A stretch of DNA of 19,584 nucleotides, taken from contig DASXAP010000346.1 in the NCBI GenBank assembly GCA_036406655.1, positions 1 through 19,584 of the forward strand, in the 5' to 3' direction. This stretch comes from VAZQ01 sp036406655 (lineage in GTDB: Bacteria > Pseudomonadota > Alphaproteobacteria > Rhizobiales > Xanthobacteraceae). Shown here piece after piece: positions 7,214 to 16,769 of this stretch; position 1 is the first letter of the stretch; each line of letters begins with the position of its first letter. A program made the translations under genes and the position numbers. Under the pieces are notes generated by a model. That model saw only the letters and a program-made list of their open reading frames with translations, was not told the origin of the DNA and searched no databases.

Positions 7214-7259
7214 GACGCACGTCGCAAGCACTCGTGGATCAAACTGACCGAAACGCGCG

Positions 7260-8666
<1,407 letters not shown>

Positions 8667-8676
8667 CGATCGACAG

Positions 8677-10407
8677 TTACTCAGCGGAGCGATGTTGTCC
8701 AGCGGCTCCCATGCCGCATCGATCGGGATGCGCGGACGCGCCGGCTCCGCCGCGCTCCGGCACGGCATGCGCGGAATGCGCTCGAGTCCTGCGCAGCAGC
8801 ATGCGTCTTACCTCGTCCAGATCACGCACGCCCAGAGCCCGGGCGACCAGCAGGTAGGCAGCAGTCCCGACCAGGCACAGCACCACCGCGCGCGTGAGGA
8901 CGTGCCCGAGCTGCACGCCGGGCAGCAGCGCGAGCAGCAGGCCTCGCAACGTGAGCCCGACCCCGATCGCGATGCCGGCAGCTGCTGCCAGGCGGAGGGC
9001 GGCATCGAGCATCCCCGGAGCCGCATCGAGGCTCGTGTTCCGCGCGGCGGCCTCCCGCCGGAAGCGGCGGTGCTGCAGCCAGCCGAGAAGGAACACATAG
9101 ACGAGGATTGCCGCCGAGCTGGCGATCGCGAGGCCGGCTGCGCCCCAGCCGTGTCGCAGCAGGACATAGGCGGGGATCATTGCAACCGCAATGAAGGTGC
9201 CCGTGATCGTCGGCAGCCAGGTGCTCCCCAAGGCATAGAAGCCGCGACTGATGACGCTCTGCGCCGCCCAGCCGCCCAGCCCCAGGCACAGGAGCATGAG
9301 GATCGTCCCGGTGGCCTGGGCATCGGCGACACTGAAACGGCTGGAGAAGATTCCCCAGATCAGATAGGCGGCTTCGAACCCCGCCACCGTGAGACACACC
9401 TGCGCCGCGAAGGTCATGAACAGCATCAGCCGCACCGCCCGGCACAGCACGCTGTAGGCTTGCGTCACCTGCCCGGCCGCAACCATCCGGCTCATCGTTG
9501 GATAGGCGGCCACTCCCACCGCCATCCCGAACACGCCGATCGGCACCTTCATCAGCGTCCGGCCGTATTGCAGATAGGAAAGCGTGCCCGCGGCGAGGTA
9601 GGAGGCCTGATTCTTGATGATCCATTCGTCGACCACGACGATCGAGAAGCCGAGCATGATCGGGAACGACAGCCAGAGATAACGCCTGAGCGCCGGGCTG
9701 CGCAGCGACGCGATCGCAGACCAGCGCATGCGTATCCCGCGGCAGCCGTACAGCGGCAGCGCGAACGGCCCCAGGATCGAGCCGGCCAGCACGCCCCAGG
9801 CAAATCCGTCCGCCTGCAATCCCGGGTAATTCGCTCCCACGAGGCCTCCGGCGATGATGCACCCCGAATACACGAGCGGCGCCATGGCCGGCAGCAGGTG
9901 GCGATCCCGGGCCTGCAGCGCGGCCGAGAGCAGGCCCCCGATCACGTGAAAGAACTGCGCCGGCAAAACGATGCGGATCAATCGAACGAGCGTCTCCGTA
10001 TCGCCGGGATCGGTGAATCCCGGTGCCACGATGCCGGCCAGCGGCCGGGCAAGGATCATGAGCAGCACGATCGCCAGGCTTCCGGCCACGACGATGAAAT
10101 TGGCGATCGCGCTGAAGGCTTCCCAGCCTTCCTTCTCCTCGCCTCTTTCGAGATGCTCGACGAAGATCGGGATGAAGACGATCGACAGTGCCCCGGCAGC
10201 CAGCAGGTAGTTCAGGAAGTCGGGCAGCGTGAAGCTCGCGAAATAGAGGTCTGCCTGCCGGCTTGCCCCCAGGGTGCGCCCGATGATCTGCTCGCGGACG
10301 AGGCCCATGACGCGGCTGAGCAGGATCGAGCCGGCCCAGATCGCCGAAGCGATACCGACGGTGCGGGCGTGGCTCGTCCGAGCCTGGTCCAGCGGGGTAT
10401 CGAGCAA
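8677..10407 (-). CDS. murJ: MurJ/MviN-family (MVF) lipid-linked oligosaccharide flippase
   Basis: A 576-residue polytopic membrane protein of the MVF branch of the MOP superfamily. MurJ flips lipid II across the inner membrane for peptidoglycan synthesis. The N-terminal signature is present: SRVMGLVREQIIGRTLGAS at 31-49, ADLYF at 52-56 and LPDFLNYLLAAGALS at 61-75. Around 14 hydrophobic spans follow. Arg32, Arg38, Asp53 and the Arg of YGRTLMKVP correspond to conserved MurJ residues, but the Arg-Arg pair expected after LPNLL is Asn66-Tyr67. The C-terminal ~50 residues form an Arg/Ala-rich cytosolic tail. The start is a TTG, one base after the desulfurase stop, with no in-frame ATG that keeps the first helix. 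The missing Arg pair leaves open a specialised paralogue, for example one moving another lipid-linked glycan; the gene symbol is a family-level call. Confidence 0.8.
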   Translation of the reverse strand: MLDTPLDQARTSHARTVGIASAIWAGSILLSRVMGLVREQIIGRTLGASRQADLYFASFTLPDFLNYLLAAGALSIVFIPIFVEHLERGEEKEGWEAFSAIANFIVVAGSLAIVLLMILARPLAGIVAPGFTDPGDTETLVRLIRIVLPAQFFHVIGGLLSAALQARDRHLLPAMAPLVYSGCIIAGGLVGANYPGLQADGFAWGVLAGSILGPFALPLYGCRGIRMRWSAIASLRSPALRRYLWLSFPIMLGFSIVVVDEWIIKNQASYLAAGTLSYLQYGRTLMKVPIGVFGMAVGVAAYPTMSRMVAAGQVTQAYSVLCRAVRLMLFMTFAAQVCLTVAGFEAAYLIWGIFSSRFSVADAQATGTILMLLCLGLGGWAAQSVISRGFYALGSTWLPTITGTFIAVAMIPAYVLLRHGWGAAGLAIASSAAILVYVFLLGWLQHRRFRREAAARNTSLDAAPGMLDAALRLAAAAGIAIGVGLTLRGLLLALLPGVQLGHVLTRAVVLCLVGTAAYLLVARALGVRDLDEVRRMLLRRTRAHSAHAVPERGGAGASAHPDRCGMGAAGQHRSAE

Positions 10408-10408
10408 G

Positions 10409-11689
10409 TTATGCAGTGGACTTGACGCCGAGCCGCGCCGGAGCAGGCGCTGCGCCGGCGCGCGGGGCTGCCGACGGCCGGGCAGCGCCGATCAGCTCGT
10501 CGAGGCCGCCGAGCAGTGCATCGACGTCGGCATCGAGGCTGTAAGGTGCGAAGCTGGCACGCGCGGCGCCTTCGACCCCGAACGCGCGGATGAGGGGCTG
10601 CGCGCAGTGGTGCCCGCCGCGCAGCGCGACACCGTGCCGGTCGAGGTGCCGGCAGATCCGCTCGGCGGAGAATCCGGCAATGACGAACGAGACGACGCCG
10701 CGGCGGTGCTGCAGGTCCATGGGCCCGAGCACGCGCGCCCCCGCGATCGCGCCGAGCCCTTCGAGCAATCGGGCGGTCAACCGCTGCTCGTGCTGCTGAA
10801 TGGCGGGCCAGTCGAGGGATTGCATCCAGTCGAGCGCAGCGCCGAGCCCGACGGCTCCGCCGATCGGCGGCGTCCCGGCCTCGAAGCGGCGCGGCGCGGG
10901 CCGGAAGCGTGCCTCGGTCGAGGTGACCTCCACGATCATCTGTCCGCCGGTCATGAACGGCGGCATGCTTTCCAGCCATTCGCGCCGTCCCCACAGCGCG
11001 CCGATGCCGGTGGGGCCATAGGTCTTGTGCCCGGAGAAGACGTAGAAGTCGATGTCGAGCGCCTGCACGTCGAGGGGACCGTGCGGAGCGCGCTGGGCGC
11101 CGTCGAGCGCGACCTTCGCCCCGACCGCCCGCGCCGCCTTCACCACCCGGCGGACATCGGTTACCGCCCCGGTCACGTTGGAGCAGTGGGTGAGGGCAAG
11201 GAGACGGCAGCGCCGGCTCAGGCGGGCTTCCAGCTGCTCGAGATCGAGCCGCCCGTCCGGCGTCATCGGCAGAAAGCGCAGGATCACGCCCCGCCGCTCG
11301 GCGAGCTGCTGCCAGGGAACGAGGTTGCTGTGGTGCTCGAGGATGGAAAGGAGCACCTCATCGCCGCGCGACAGCCTGCTCCCGAACGACCACGCCAAAA
11401 GGTTCAGCGCGGAGGTCGTGCCGTACGTGAAGACAACCTCGTCCGCCGAGCCGGCATTGAGGAAGCGGGCGACGCTCGCCCGCGCCCGATCATAGGCGTC
11501 GCTGGCGGCGCAGGCTCGCTGGTGCAACCGCTCGTGCACATTGGCGCGTGCCTCGATCTCGAAACGGCGCAGCGCGAGCAGCACCGGCTCCGGCATCTGC
11601 GCCGTGGCGGCGCTGTCAAGGTAATGCAGCCCGGGGGCGGCCAGCCCGGGAAATTCCCGCTTGAGCGCGGCTGCGTCGAAGCTCTTCAT
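10409..11689 (-). CDS. sufS: Cysteine desulfurase, group II (SufS/CsdA-like)
   Basis: This PLP enzyme takes sulfur from L-cysteine, giving alanine and an enzyme persulfide for Fe-S cluster or other sulfur-transfer pathways. All active-site landmarks of group II enzymes are present in the 426-residue protein: YLDSAATAQMP near the N-terminus, His120 (EHHSNLVPW), Asp196 and Gln199 (ALDGAQ), the PLP lysine Lys222 in SGHKTYGPTGIG, GTPPIGGAVGLGAALDW, the persulfide Cys362 in RGGHHCAQPL and Arg378 in RASFAPYS. A 25-residue Ala/Pro tail is extra. No sufBCDE gene lies in the window, so the symbol marks the family rather than membership of a suf operon. A cysteine-dioxygenase-like gene lies 129 bp upstream on the same strand, and the flippase starts one base after its stop. 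The ATG at 11689 has no clear Shine-Dalgarno sequence. Confidence 0.88.
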   Translation of the reverse strand: MKSFDAAALKREFPGLAAPGLHYLDSAATAQMPEPVLLALRRFEIEARANVHERLHQRACAASDAYDRARASVARFLNAGSADEVVFTYGTTSALNLLAWSFGSRLSRGDEVLLSILEHHSNLVPWQQLAERRGVILRFLPMTPDGRLDLEQLEARLSRRCRLLALTHCSNVTGAVTDVRRVVKAARAVGAKVALDGAQRAPHGPLDVQALDIDFYVFSGHKTYGPTGIGALWGRREWLESMPPFMTGGQMIVEVTSTEARFRPAPRRFEAGTPPIGGAVGLGAALDWMQSLDWPAIQQHEQRLTARLLEGLGAIAGARVLGPMDLQHRRGVVSFVIAGFSAERICRHLDRHGVALRGGHHCAQPLIRAFGVEGAARASFAPYSLDADVDALLGGLDELIGAARPSAAPRAGAAPAPARLGVKSTA

Positions 11690-11818
11690 CGGCGCCGAGG
11701 ATGCACTATCACCACAGGCTCCGCCGAGCCGTGCTCGGGACGAAGGGGCGCCCGCTGCGGTTCCCGCCGAGCCGCGTCTTCAGGCGGTGCGGCGAAGCCG
11801 CCGGGCGATCGGCCATGC

Positions 11819-12325
11819 CTAGGCCGCGGCCTCGAACTTGTCGCGCTTGATCCGGGTGAGATCGGTGCCCTCGATCCGGATCAGGCGGGTGTCGCCCTCG
11901 CGCCGCGGCGAGTGCAGGTCACCCTCGTTGTAAAGGTGCGCGGTTCCCGGCGTCAGCGTGTAGGTGCGAACGCGCGCGACCTTGCCGGGCCGCTCGCCCG
12001 CAGGCTTCTCCAAGAGCCGCCAGTCGGTCATTTCGGTGACGCCGCTCACCTGGCTGTAGATCGCCCAGCTCGGCCCGTGATCGTGCGGCGGGCTGTGCCT
12101 CGCTCCGCGATAGGCATGGGCGAGGATGCAGAAGTGCAGGTCCGGATCCTCGTAGAGAACCTTCCGTTCCGAATCCATGCCTGGGCCGAGGTGCCTGGCC
12201 ACGAAGTCGAAATCGGAGCTCGCCCTGGCCGTGCACTGGCGCACGAGCTCACGGCCGGCCGGCCCCGGATCCTTCAACAGCGCGGCGCGGCAATCTGCCG
12301 AGAACTGCTCAAGCGTATAGCCCAT
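11819..12325 (-). CDS. Cupin protein of the cysteine-dioxygenase-like (COG5553-type) family
   Basis: A 168-residue single-domain cupin, probably cytosolic (no signal). The metal site is visible as HxH (His81 and His83 in HSPPHDHGPSWAIY) plus a third His, 138, in GDLHSP. The 55-residue spacing between the second and third His is close to that of thiol dioxygenases such as cysteine or 3-mercaptopropionate dioxygenase. The HDHGPSWAIYSQVSG stretch resembles the first cupin motif of that group. An oxygenase acting on a small thiol is a reasonable guess, not a proof. The ATG at 12325 is well supported: AGAGGAG lies about 7-8 nt upstream, and the upstream extension would run through a repeat. Downstream on the same strand is a cysteine desulfurase. 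The 129-bp gap between them holds a small GC-rich hairpin (11789-11801) and nothing else recognised. Confidence 0.75.
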   Translation of the reverse strand: MGYTLEQFSADCRAALLKDPGPAGRELVRQCTARASSDFDFVARHLGPGMDSERKVLYEDPDLHFCILAHAYRGARHSPPHDHGPSWAIYSQVSGVTEMTDWRLLEKPAGERPGKVARVRTYTLTPGTAHLYNEGDLHSPRREGDTRLIRIEGTDLTRIKRDKFEAAA

Positions 12326-12420
12326 GGTCGGGACTCCTCTGCGAAGGGATGCTCGATAATGATACTCCGTCCGCTGATGGTCAAACACGACCGAGCGACC
12401 GACATTCGTGGCGTATTCCC

Positions 12421-12570
12421 GTAGGGTGGCGCAAAATCGCCATCCGCGATGATGCGGCTCGCGCGTTCTCTCGCCGCGATTTTGCCCACCATTGCCTACC
12501 TTGTGGTGGGCAACGGCGCGCAACTGTCGACCCATCCCGAGGTTACTTGACGCGCCGTTGCCCACCCTAC
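12421..12570. repeat. Double-hairpin palindromic repeat with GTAGGGTGG ends
   Basis: The 150-bp element is bounded by GTAGGGTGG (12421-12429) and CCACCCTAC (12562-12570). Inside are two side-by-side hairpins. The left pairs GGTGGCGCAAAATCGC (12425-12440) with GCGATTTTGCCCACC (about 12476-12490). The right pairs GGTGGGCAACGGCGCG (12505-12520) with its exact complement at 12551-12566. GTAGGGTGGGC elements of this kind are common between genes in Bradyrhizobium-like genomes. It occupies half of the 302-bp divergent spacer (12326-12627) between the cupin and antiporter genes, which must also hold both promoters; none was recognised with confidence. Confidence 0.75.
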
Positions 12571-12627
12571 GCCCCGGGCGTGCCGACTTGGGCTAGAGTG
12601 CGGCGGCACAAGGCTTTCCTCGGCACC

Positions 12628-14241
12628 ATGCACATTCATCTCGTCCTGGTCTTCATTCTCGTCACCGTAGCCGCGGTCGCCATTCTCGCCAACCGGACCA
12701 GGATCCCCGCCGCGATCCTGCTCGTCGTCGCAGGTCTCGTTCTATCCGCCACACCCGGCCTGCCCCGCGTCGAGCTGGTCCCCGAGCTCGTGCTCCTGCT
12801 CGTCGTGCCGCCGCTCATCTACTCGACCGGCGTGGCGATGAGCTGGCGCGAGTTCCGCTACAACATCCGTTCCATCAGTCTCCTCGCCTTCGGCGGGGTG
12901 GCTTTCACCACCGCCGCGGTCGCAGCCGTGGTGCACTATCTCCTCGGCTGGGAGTGGCCGATAGGCTTCGTGCTCGGCGCGATCATCTCCCCGCCCGATG
13001 TGGTTGCGCCGCTGGCGATCGCCCGCCGGTTCGGGCTTCCGCGGCGGACGATGGTCGTGCTCGAGGGCGAAGGCCTCGCCAATGACGCAACCGCGCTCAT
13101 TCTCTACCGCTTCGCGGTGGCAGCGGTCGCAACCGGTGCCTTCTCCTTCGGACCGGCATTCCTCGTCTTCATCGCCATCGTTGCCGGCGAGATCGCATTC
13201 GGACTGGCCGTGGGCCATGCCAGCCTGCGCTTGCGCCGATGGGCCTCGGATCCGCGGGTCGAGATCATTCTCTCGCTCGTCACTCCGTTCGCCGCCTATT
13301 GGCCGCCGCAGGCATTGGGCGGCTCGGGCGTGCTCGCGACGGTCGTTTGCGGCCTCTATGTCAGCTGGAACGGCCCGCTGCTGATACCGAGCCAGACGCG
13401 GCTGCAGGGCATCTTCTTCTGGGATCTGTTCATCTTCGTGCTGGAGGGTGCGGTCTTTCTGCTGACCGGCCTGGAAGCGCGCCCGCTCCTCGACCGCGTC
13501 GAGCAGGTGACCGCCTCGGAATTCCTGCTCGCCGCCGTGGTCACCACCGCCGCCGTCGTCGCCGCCCGTTTTCTCTGGGTGTTTCCCGCGCTCTATCTGC
13601 CGCGCTTGCTGATCCCGGCGGTGCGCAGAGCCGATCCGTATCCGATCTGGCAACGCCCCTTCCTGGTCTCGTTCTTCGGGGTGCGCGGCATCGTCTCGCT
13701 CGCGGCTGCCCTGGCATTGCCATTGACCGTCGCCGGCGGCGGCCCGTTCCCGCACCGCGACCTGATCCTGCTGCTGACCTTCTGGATCATCCTCATCACG
13801 CTGGTCGGACAGGGGCTGCTGGTCCCGCCGCTCATGCGCTGGCTCGGGCTCGGCAAGATCGCTGCCGCCGAGCACGAGGAGGAGCGAGGCGCCGAGCTTG
13901 CCGCGCGCCGCAAGGCGATCGAAGCCATGCTCCGGCGCCTCGATCAGCTTGCCGGCGAGCGCGGCCTGCCGGCGCATGCCGTCGATGCGCTGCGATCGCA
14001 TCTGTCGGTGCGGCTCAGGCGCGCCGAGGCGGTGGAAGCCGACCCCGGCGAGCAGGCGGCGCATGCGTTGCGGGACGAGATCGAACGCATTCTCATCGAC
14101 GCGGAACGCCGGCATATTTTCGGCCAGCTCGATCGCGGGGAGCTGATCGACGAGGCCCGACGCCATATCGAGCGCGAGCTCGACCTGCGCGAGGCCGAGC
14201 TCATGCGCAACATCCCGGGCGCCGCAAATTTCGAGGATTGA
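12628..14241 (+). CDS. Na+/H+ (cation/proton) antiporter, CPA1 family
   Basis: An inner-membrane antiporter of 537 residues that should exchange cytosolic Na+ or K+ for protons in pH and salt homeostasis. About 12 hydrophobic spans cover residues 1-410. The CPA1 landmarks are visible: ISPPDVVAP with Asp124, the ND pair Asn152-Asp153 in EGEGLANDATALILY, and Arg353 in FFGVRGIVSLAAALALP. In most relatives the first motif reads S-P-T-D-P-V; here Thr is Pro and the Pro after Asp is Val. Residues from about 415 to 537 form a charged, helical cytosolic domain rich in Glu and Arg, as in YjcE-like members. The ATG at 12628 starts directly at the first membrane span; the longer open frame upstream only crosses the repeat. 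No good Shine-Dalgarno sequence is seen. Confidence 0.9.
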   Translation: MHIHLVLVFILVTVAAVAILANRTRIPAAILLVVAGLVLSATPGLPRVELVPELVLLLVVPPLIYSTGVAMSWREFRYNIRSISLLAFGGVAFTTAAVAAVVHYLLGWEWPIGFVLGAIISPPDVVAPLAIARRFGLPRRTMVVLEGEGLANDATALILYRFAVAAVATGAFSFGPAFLVFIAIVAGEIAFGLAVGHASLRLRRWASDPRVEIILSLVTPFAAYWPPQALGGSGVLATVVCGLYVSWNGPLLIPSQTRLQGIFFWDLFIFVLEGAVFLLTGLEARPLLDRVEQVTASEFLLAAVVTTAAVVAARFLWVFPALYLPRLLIPAVRRADPYPIWQRPFLVSFFGVRGIVSLAAALALPLTVAGGGPFPHRDLILLLTFWIILITLVGQGLLVPPLMRWLGLGKIAAAEHEEERGAELAARRKAIEAMLRRLDQLAGERGLPAHAVDALRSHLSVRLRRAEAVEADPGEQAAHALRDEIERILIDAERRHIFGQLDRGELIDEARRHIERELDLREAELMRNIPGAANFED

Positions 14242-14279
14242 CCGCCCCGGGCACGGGCCGCATCCTCGTGCCGATCTTC

Positions 14280-14360
14280 GTCGTGCCCGGCTTTATGCCG
14301 GGCACCCACGTCTTCTGGCCGCGCAAAGACGTGGATGGCCGGGACAAGCCCGGCCATGAC
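14280..14360. repeat. Intergenic palindromic repeat, copy 2 (rhizobial type)
   Basis: An 81-bp element of the same design as 198-280, bounded by GTCGTG and CATGAC. Hairpins: TGCCCGGC/GCCGGGCA around a 5-nt loop near 14284-14305, CACGTCTT/AAGACGTG in the middle, and ATGGCCGGG/CCCGGCCAT at 14335-14357. The middle part (GACGTGGATGG, ACAAGCCCG) is the best conserved between the two copies. It sits 38 bp after the antiporter stop and may double as its terminator. Confidence 0.85.
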
Positions 14361-14439
14361 GATTCACATGCCATTGCGCGGTGAGAGAGCAAGCCCTGCC
14401 GCCTGCCCTCACCATGATCCCGTCTCGCCGGAATGCGCC

Positions 14440-14931
14440 ATGATCCGCCCGTGCACCGCAGACGACGTCGCCGTCATCGAGGGCGTCATCAACGACGCCG
14501 CCGAGGCCTATCGCGGAATCATTCCCGCCGATTGCTGGCACGAGCCGTACATGCCACGCGCGCATCTCCTCGCAGAGATTGCCCAAGGGGTCGCGTTCTC
14601 CTGCTGGGAGGAGGCGGGCAGCATCCTCGGCGTCATGGGACTGCAGGAGGTCGGTGACGTGACGCTCATCCGGCATGCCTATGTGCGTTCGGCAGATCAG
14701 CGCCACGGCATCGGCGGCGCGCTGCTTGCCGCGCTCGCCACTCCGATCTCCCGGCCGCTCCTGGTCGGCACCTGGGCCGCGGCGCAATGGGCGGTTCGCT
14801 TCTACCAGCGGCACGGGTTCGCGCAGGTTGGAGCAGCAGAGACGGATCGGCTGCTCCAGCTCTACTGGCGGATTCCCGCGCGCCAGCGCGAGAGCTCGGT
14901 CGTGCTTGCCCGCCAGGAGGCGGCAGCGTGA
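14440..14931 (+). CDS. GNAT-family N-acetyltransferase
   Basis: A 163-residue cytosolic protein with the GNAT fold. It begins MIRPCTADDVAVIEGVINDA, the usual first strand and helix. The acetyl-CoA pyrophosphate loop (motif A) is AYVRSADQRHGIGGALLAAL, with the R/Q-x-x-G-x-G pattern in QRHGIGG. The C-terminal AVRFYQRHGFAQVG is the standard FYxxxGF motif B. The family moves an acetyl group from acetyl-CoA to an amine; the acceptor cannot be told. The ATG at 14440 is chosen because the longer frame would translate the palindromic repeat. The N-terminal AEAYRGIIPADCWHEPYMP stretch resembles a subgroup of small-molecule acetyltransferases. It converges on the amidohydrolase gene with 20 bp between the stops. 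Confidence 0.88.
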   Translation: MIRPCTADDVAVIEGVINDAAEAYRGIIPADCWHEPYMPRAHLLAEIAQGVAFSCWEEAGSILGVMGLQEVGDVTLIRHAYVRSADQRHGIGGALLAALATPISRPLLVGTWAAAQWAVRFYQRHGFAQVGAAETDRLLQLYWRIPARQRESSVVLARQEAAA

Positions 14932-14951
14932 CCGGCGGCTGCTGCGGGCAG

Positions 14952-16619
14952 TCACTTCATGTTTTCGTAGACCACCTTGCCGCCGACCATGGTCAGAAGC
15001 GGCTTGATGGCGGCAATCTCGTCCGCCGGCACCGTCAGATAGTCGCGGTCGAGAAGGAGCAGGTCGGCATATTTGCCGGGAGCGAGGGAGCCGAGATTGG
15101 CTTCCTCGAACAGGAACGCGGCGTTCGACCGCGTGTGGGCGACCAGGGCCTCCTCGCGGGAGATGGTCTGTCGCAGCACCTGCCGGCCGCCGATCATCTT
15201 GCCGGTGACCGCCCACCACAGGGTGATGAACGGGCTCGATGGCGTCACCGCCGTGGCGTCGGAGCCGAGCCCCCACGGCACGCCGCTGTCCTGGATCAGC
15301 CGCAGCGGCGGCATGTCGTAGGTGAGATCCCCGTGCACCTTGAACATCAGCGCGCCCTGGATGGTCGGGCGGCTGTGGATCTGGGCGTAGAGGTCGAGCC
15401 GCTTCATCCGCTCGAGATCCTGCGCCTGGACCTGATCGAGATGCGAGAAGGTCCAGCGCAGTCCCTTGATCGGCCGCTCCCTGTTGATGGCCTCCATCGC
15501 CGTGAGGAAGCCCTCGATGCTGCCGCGCAGTTGCGCGTGGACGTTGAGGTGAATGCCGTTCCGCGCGAGCGCGAGACCGAGCCGCTGCCACAGCTGCAAG
15601 GCCTCGGCGGAAGGGCTCGCCGCTTTCGCGAGCAGCGCGTCGTGCAGCGGAAAATACAGCGTCTCGCCCCAACCCGTGAGATCGAACCAGTCGTCGCCCT
15701 GGAACGGCTTGATCTGCGGCATCCGGCCGATCAGGCTGTCGACGTCGGCGGCCGAGCGCGGCTCCTCGTAATGGTTGTAGAACGAGCGCACGGTCATCTG
15801 CCCCTCGTCATGGGCGATCCGAAACGCCTCGATGTGGCTCGCCTTCACCCCGGTGCCGCCCTGGTCCTGAAACGCGGTGATCCCCATCCGGTTGAGGTCG
15901 AGCATGAGACGGCGGACGTTCTCGACCGCCTTGTCGCGCGCCACCTCGCCGAGCTTGCTGCGCAAGAGCCCGATCGCGGGCCCGCCGTCGAGCGCTCCCG
16001 TGAGCTGGCCCTTGTCGTCCTTCCCGATCTTGATTCCGGCGGGATCGGGCGTGGCCGGCTCGATCCCCATGGCCTTGAGCGCGGCGCCGTTGGCGTAGAC
16101 CCGGAAATAGAACAGCTGCAGCGCGACCGGATTGCTCGGCGCCAGCGCGTCGAGCTCGGCCCTGCTGAAGCCGCGCGGCTCGTCGGTGAACTGCTCCTCC
16201 GACCAGCCTCCGAGCACGACCACCCATTCGCCCGGCCTGGATTCTCCCACCTTCTGCCTGATCAGCTCGAGCGCCTCCTTGTGCGAGGTGACGCCGTCGA
16301 GGCGCACTTCGCGATGCCAGTATTCCGCAGCCCGCATGAAATGCGCGTGATTGTCGATCAGCCCGGGGATGACGGTGCGGCGATCGAGGTCGAGCACCCG
16401 CGTCGCCGGGCCCTTGAGCTTCTCGATCTCGGCGTTGCTGCCGACCGCGACAATTCGCTCGCCCCTGATCGCCAATGCCTCGGCGATGGTGAAGCGGTCG
16501 TCCACGGTGACGATCTTCCCGTTGAGCAGCACGGTGTCCGCCGGCGTTTGCGCCGGCGCGGCGTTGCTGCCGACGGTCGTCAGGGCGGCGACGAGAGCGG
16601 CAAGCATGCTGGTGCGCAT
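14952..16619 (-). CDS. Periplasmic YtcJ-like amidohydrolase (Amidohydro_3 / COG1574)
   Basis: A 555-residue secreted metal-dependent amidohydrolase. A Sec signal peptide (MRTSMLAALVAALTTVGSNA, cleavage near APAQ) places it in the periplasm. The first metal ligands are His91 and His93 in PGLIDNHAHF; later landmarks are His361 (NVHAQL), His393 (FSHLDQ) and Asp454 (GLGSDAT). The C-terminal SLAPGKYADLLLLDRDYL strand is typical. COG1574 members hydrolyse C-N bonds in diverse amides or formylated compounds, and most have no assigned substrate. The ATG at 16619 is preferred to one 6 bp upstream because GGGGAGGAG then lies at a normal Shine-Dalgarno distance. It is unrelated in subfamily and location to the cytosolic amidohydrolase at 3024-4469. 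Divergent from the SRAP gene across a 150-bp spacer. Confidence 0.92.
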   Translation of the reverse strand: MRTSMLAALVAALTTVGSNAAPAQTPADTVLLNGKIVTVDDRFTIAEALAIRGERIVAVGSNAEIEKLKGPATRVLDLDRRTVIPGLIDNHAHFMRAAEYWHREVRLDGVTSHKEALELIRQKVGESRPGEWVVVLGGWSEEQFTDEPRGFSRAELDALAPSNPVALQLFYFRVYANGAALKAMGIEPATPDPAGIKIGKDDKGQLTGALDGGPAIGLLRSKLGEVARDKAVENVRRLMLDLNRMGITAFQDQGGTGVKASHIEAFRIAHDEGQMTVRSFYNHYEEPRSAADVDSLIGRMPQIKPFQGDDWFDLTGWGETLYFPLHDALLAKAASPSAEALQLWQRLGLALARNGIHLNVHAQLRGSIEGFLTAMEAINRERPIKGLRWTFSHLDQVQAQDLERMKRLDLYAQIHSRPTIQGALMFKVHGDLTYDMPPLRLIQDSGVPWGLGSDATAVTPSSPFITLWWAVTGKMIGGRQVLRQTISREEALVAHTRSNAAFLFEEANLGSLAPGKYADLLLLDRDYLTVPADEIAAIKPLLTMVGGKVVYENMK

Positions 16620-16757
16620 GACCATCTCCTCCCCGGCATGGTTGGCGAACGGATAATGCCAGAAATCCGCTGCTTGCGGGGGCAGAATCGACCGGGCCCG
16701 GCCGCGGCGAGCCGAGTCCGCCGTAAGCGCGCGGTGGCACACCGGCGGCCGGCCGAC

Positions 16758-16763
16758 TATATC
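16758..16763 (+). promoter_or_regulatory. Possible -10 element placed for leaderless transcription of the SRAP gene
   Basis: TATATC stands out in a GC-rich spacer and ends 7 nt before the A of the SRAP ATG, so a transcript from it would begin at or next to the start codon. No Shine-Dalgarno sequence precedes that ATG. The -35 region at 17-bp spacing (TGGCAC) is a poor match to consensus. Weak evidence. Confidence 0.25.
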
Positions 16764-16769
16764 CCGGCC

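Noticed and set aside
16735..16740. TGGCAC as a sigma-54 -24 element before the SRAP gene
   Set aside because: No TTGC -12 element follows at the required spacing.
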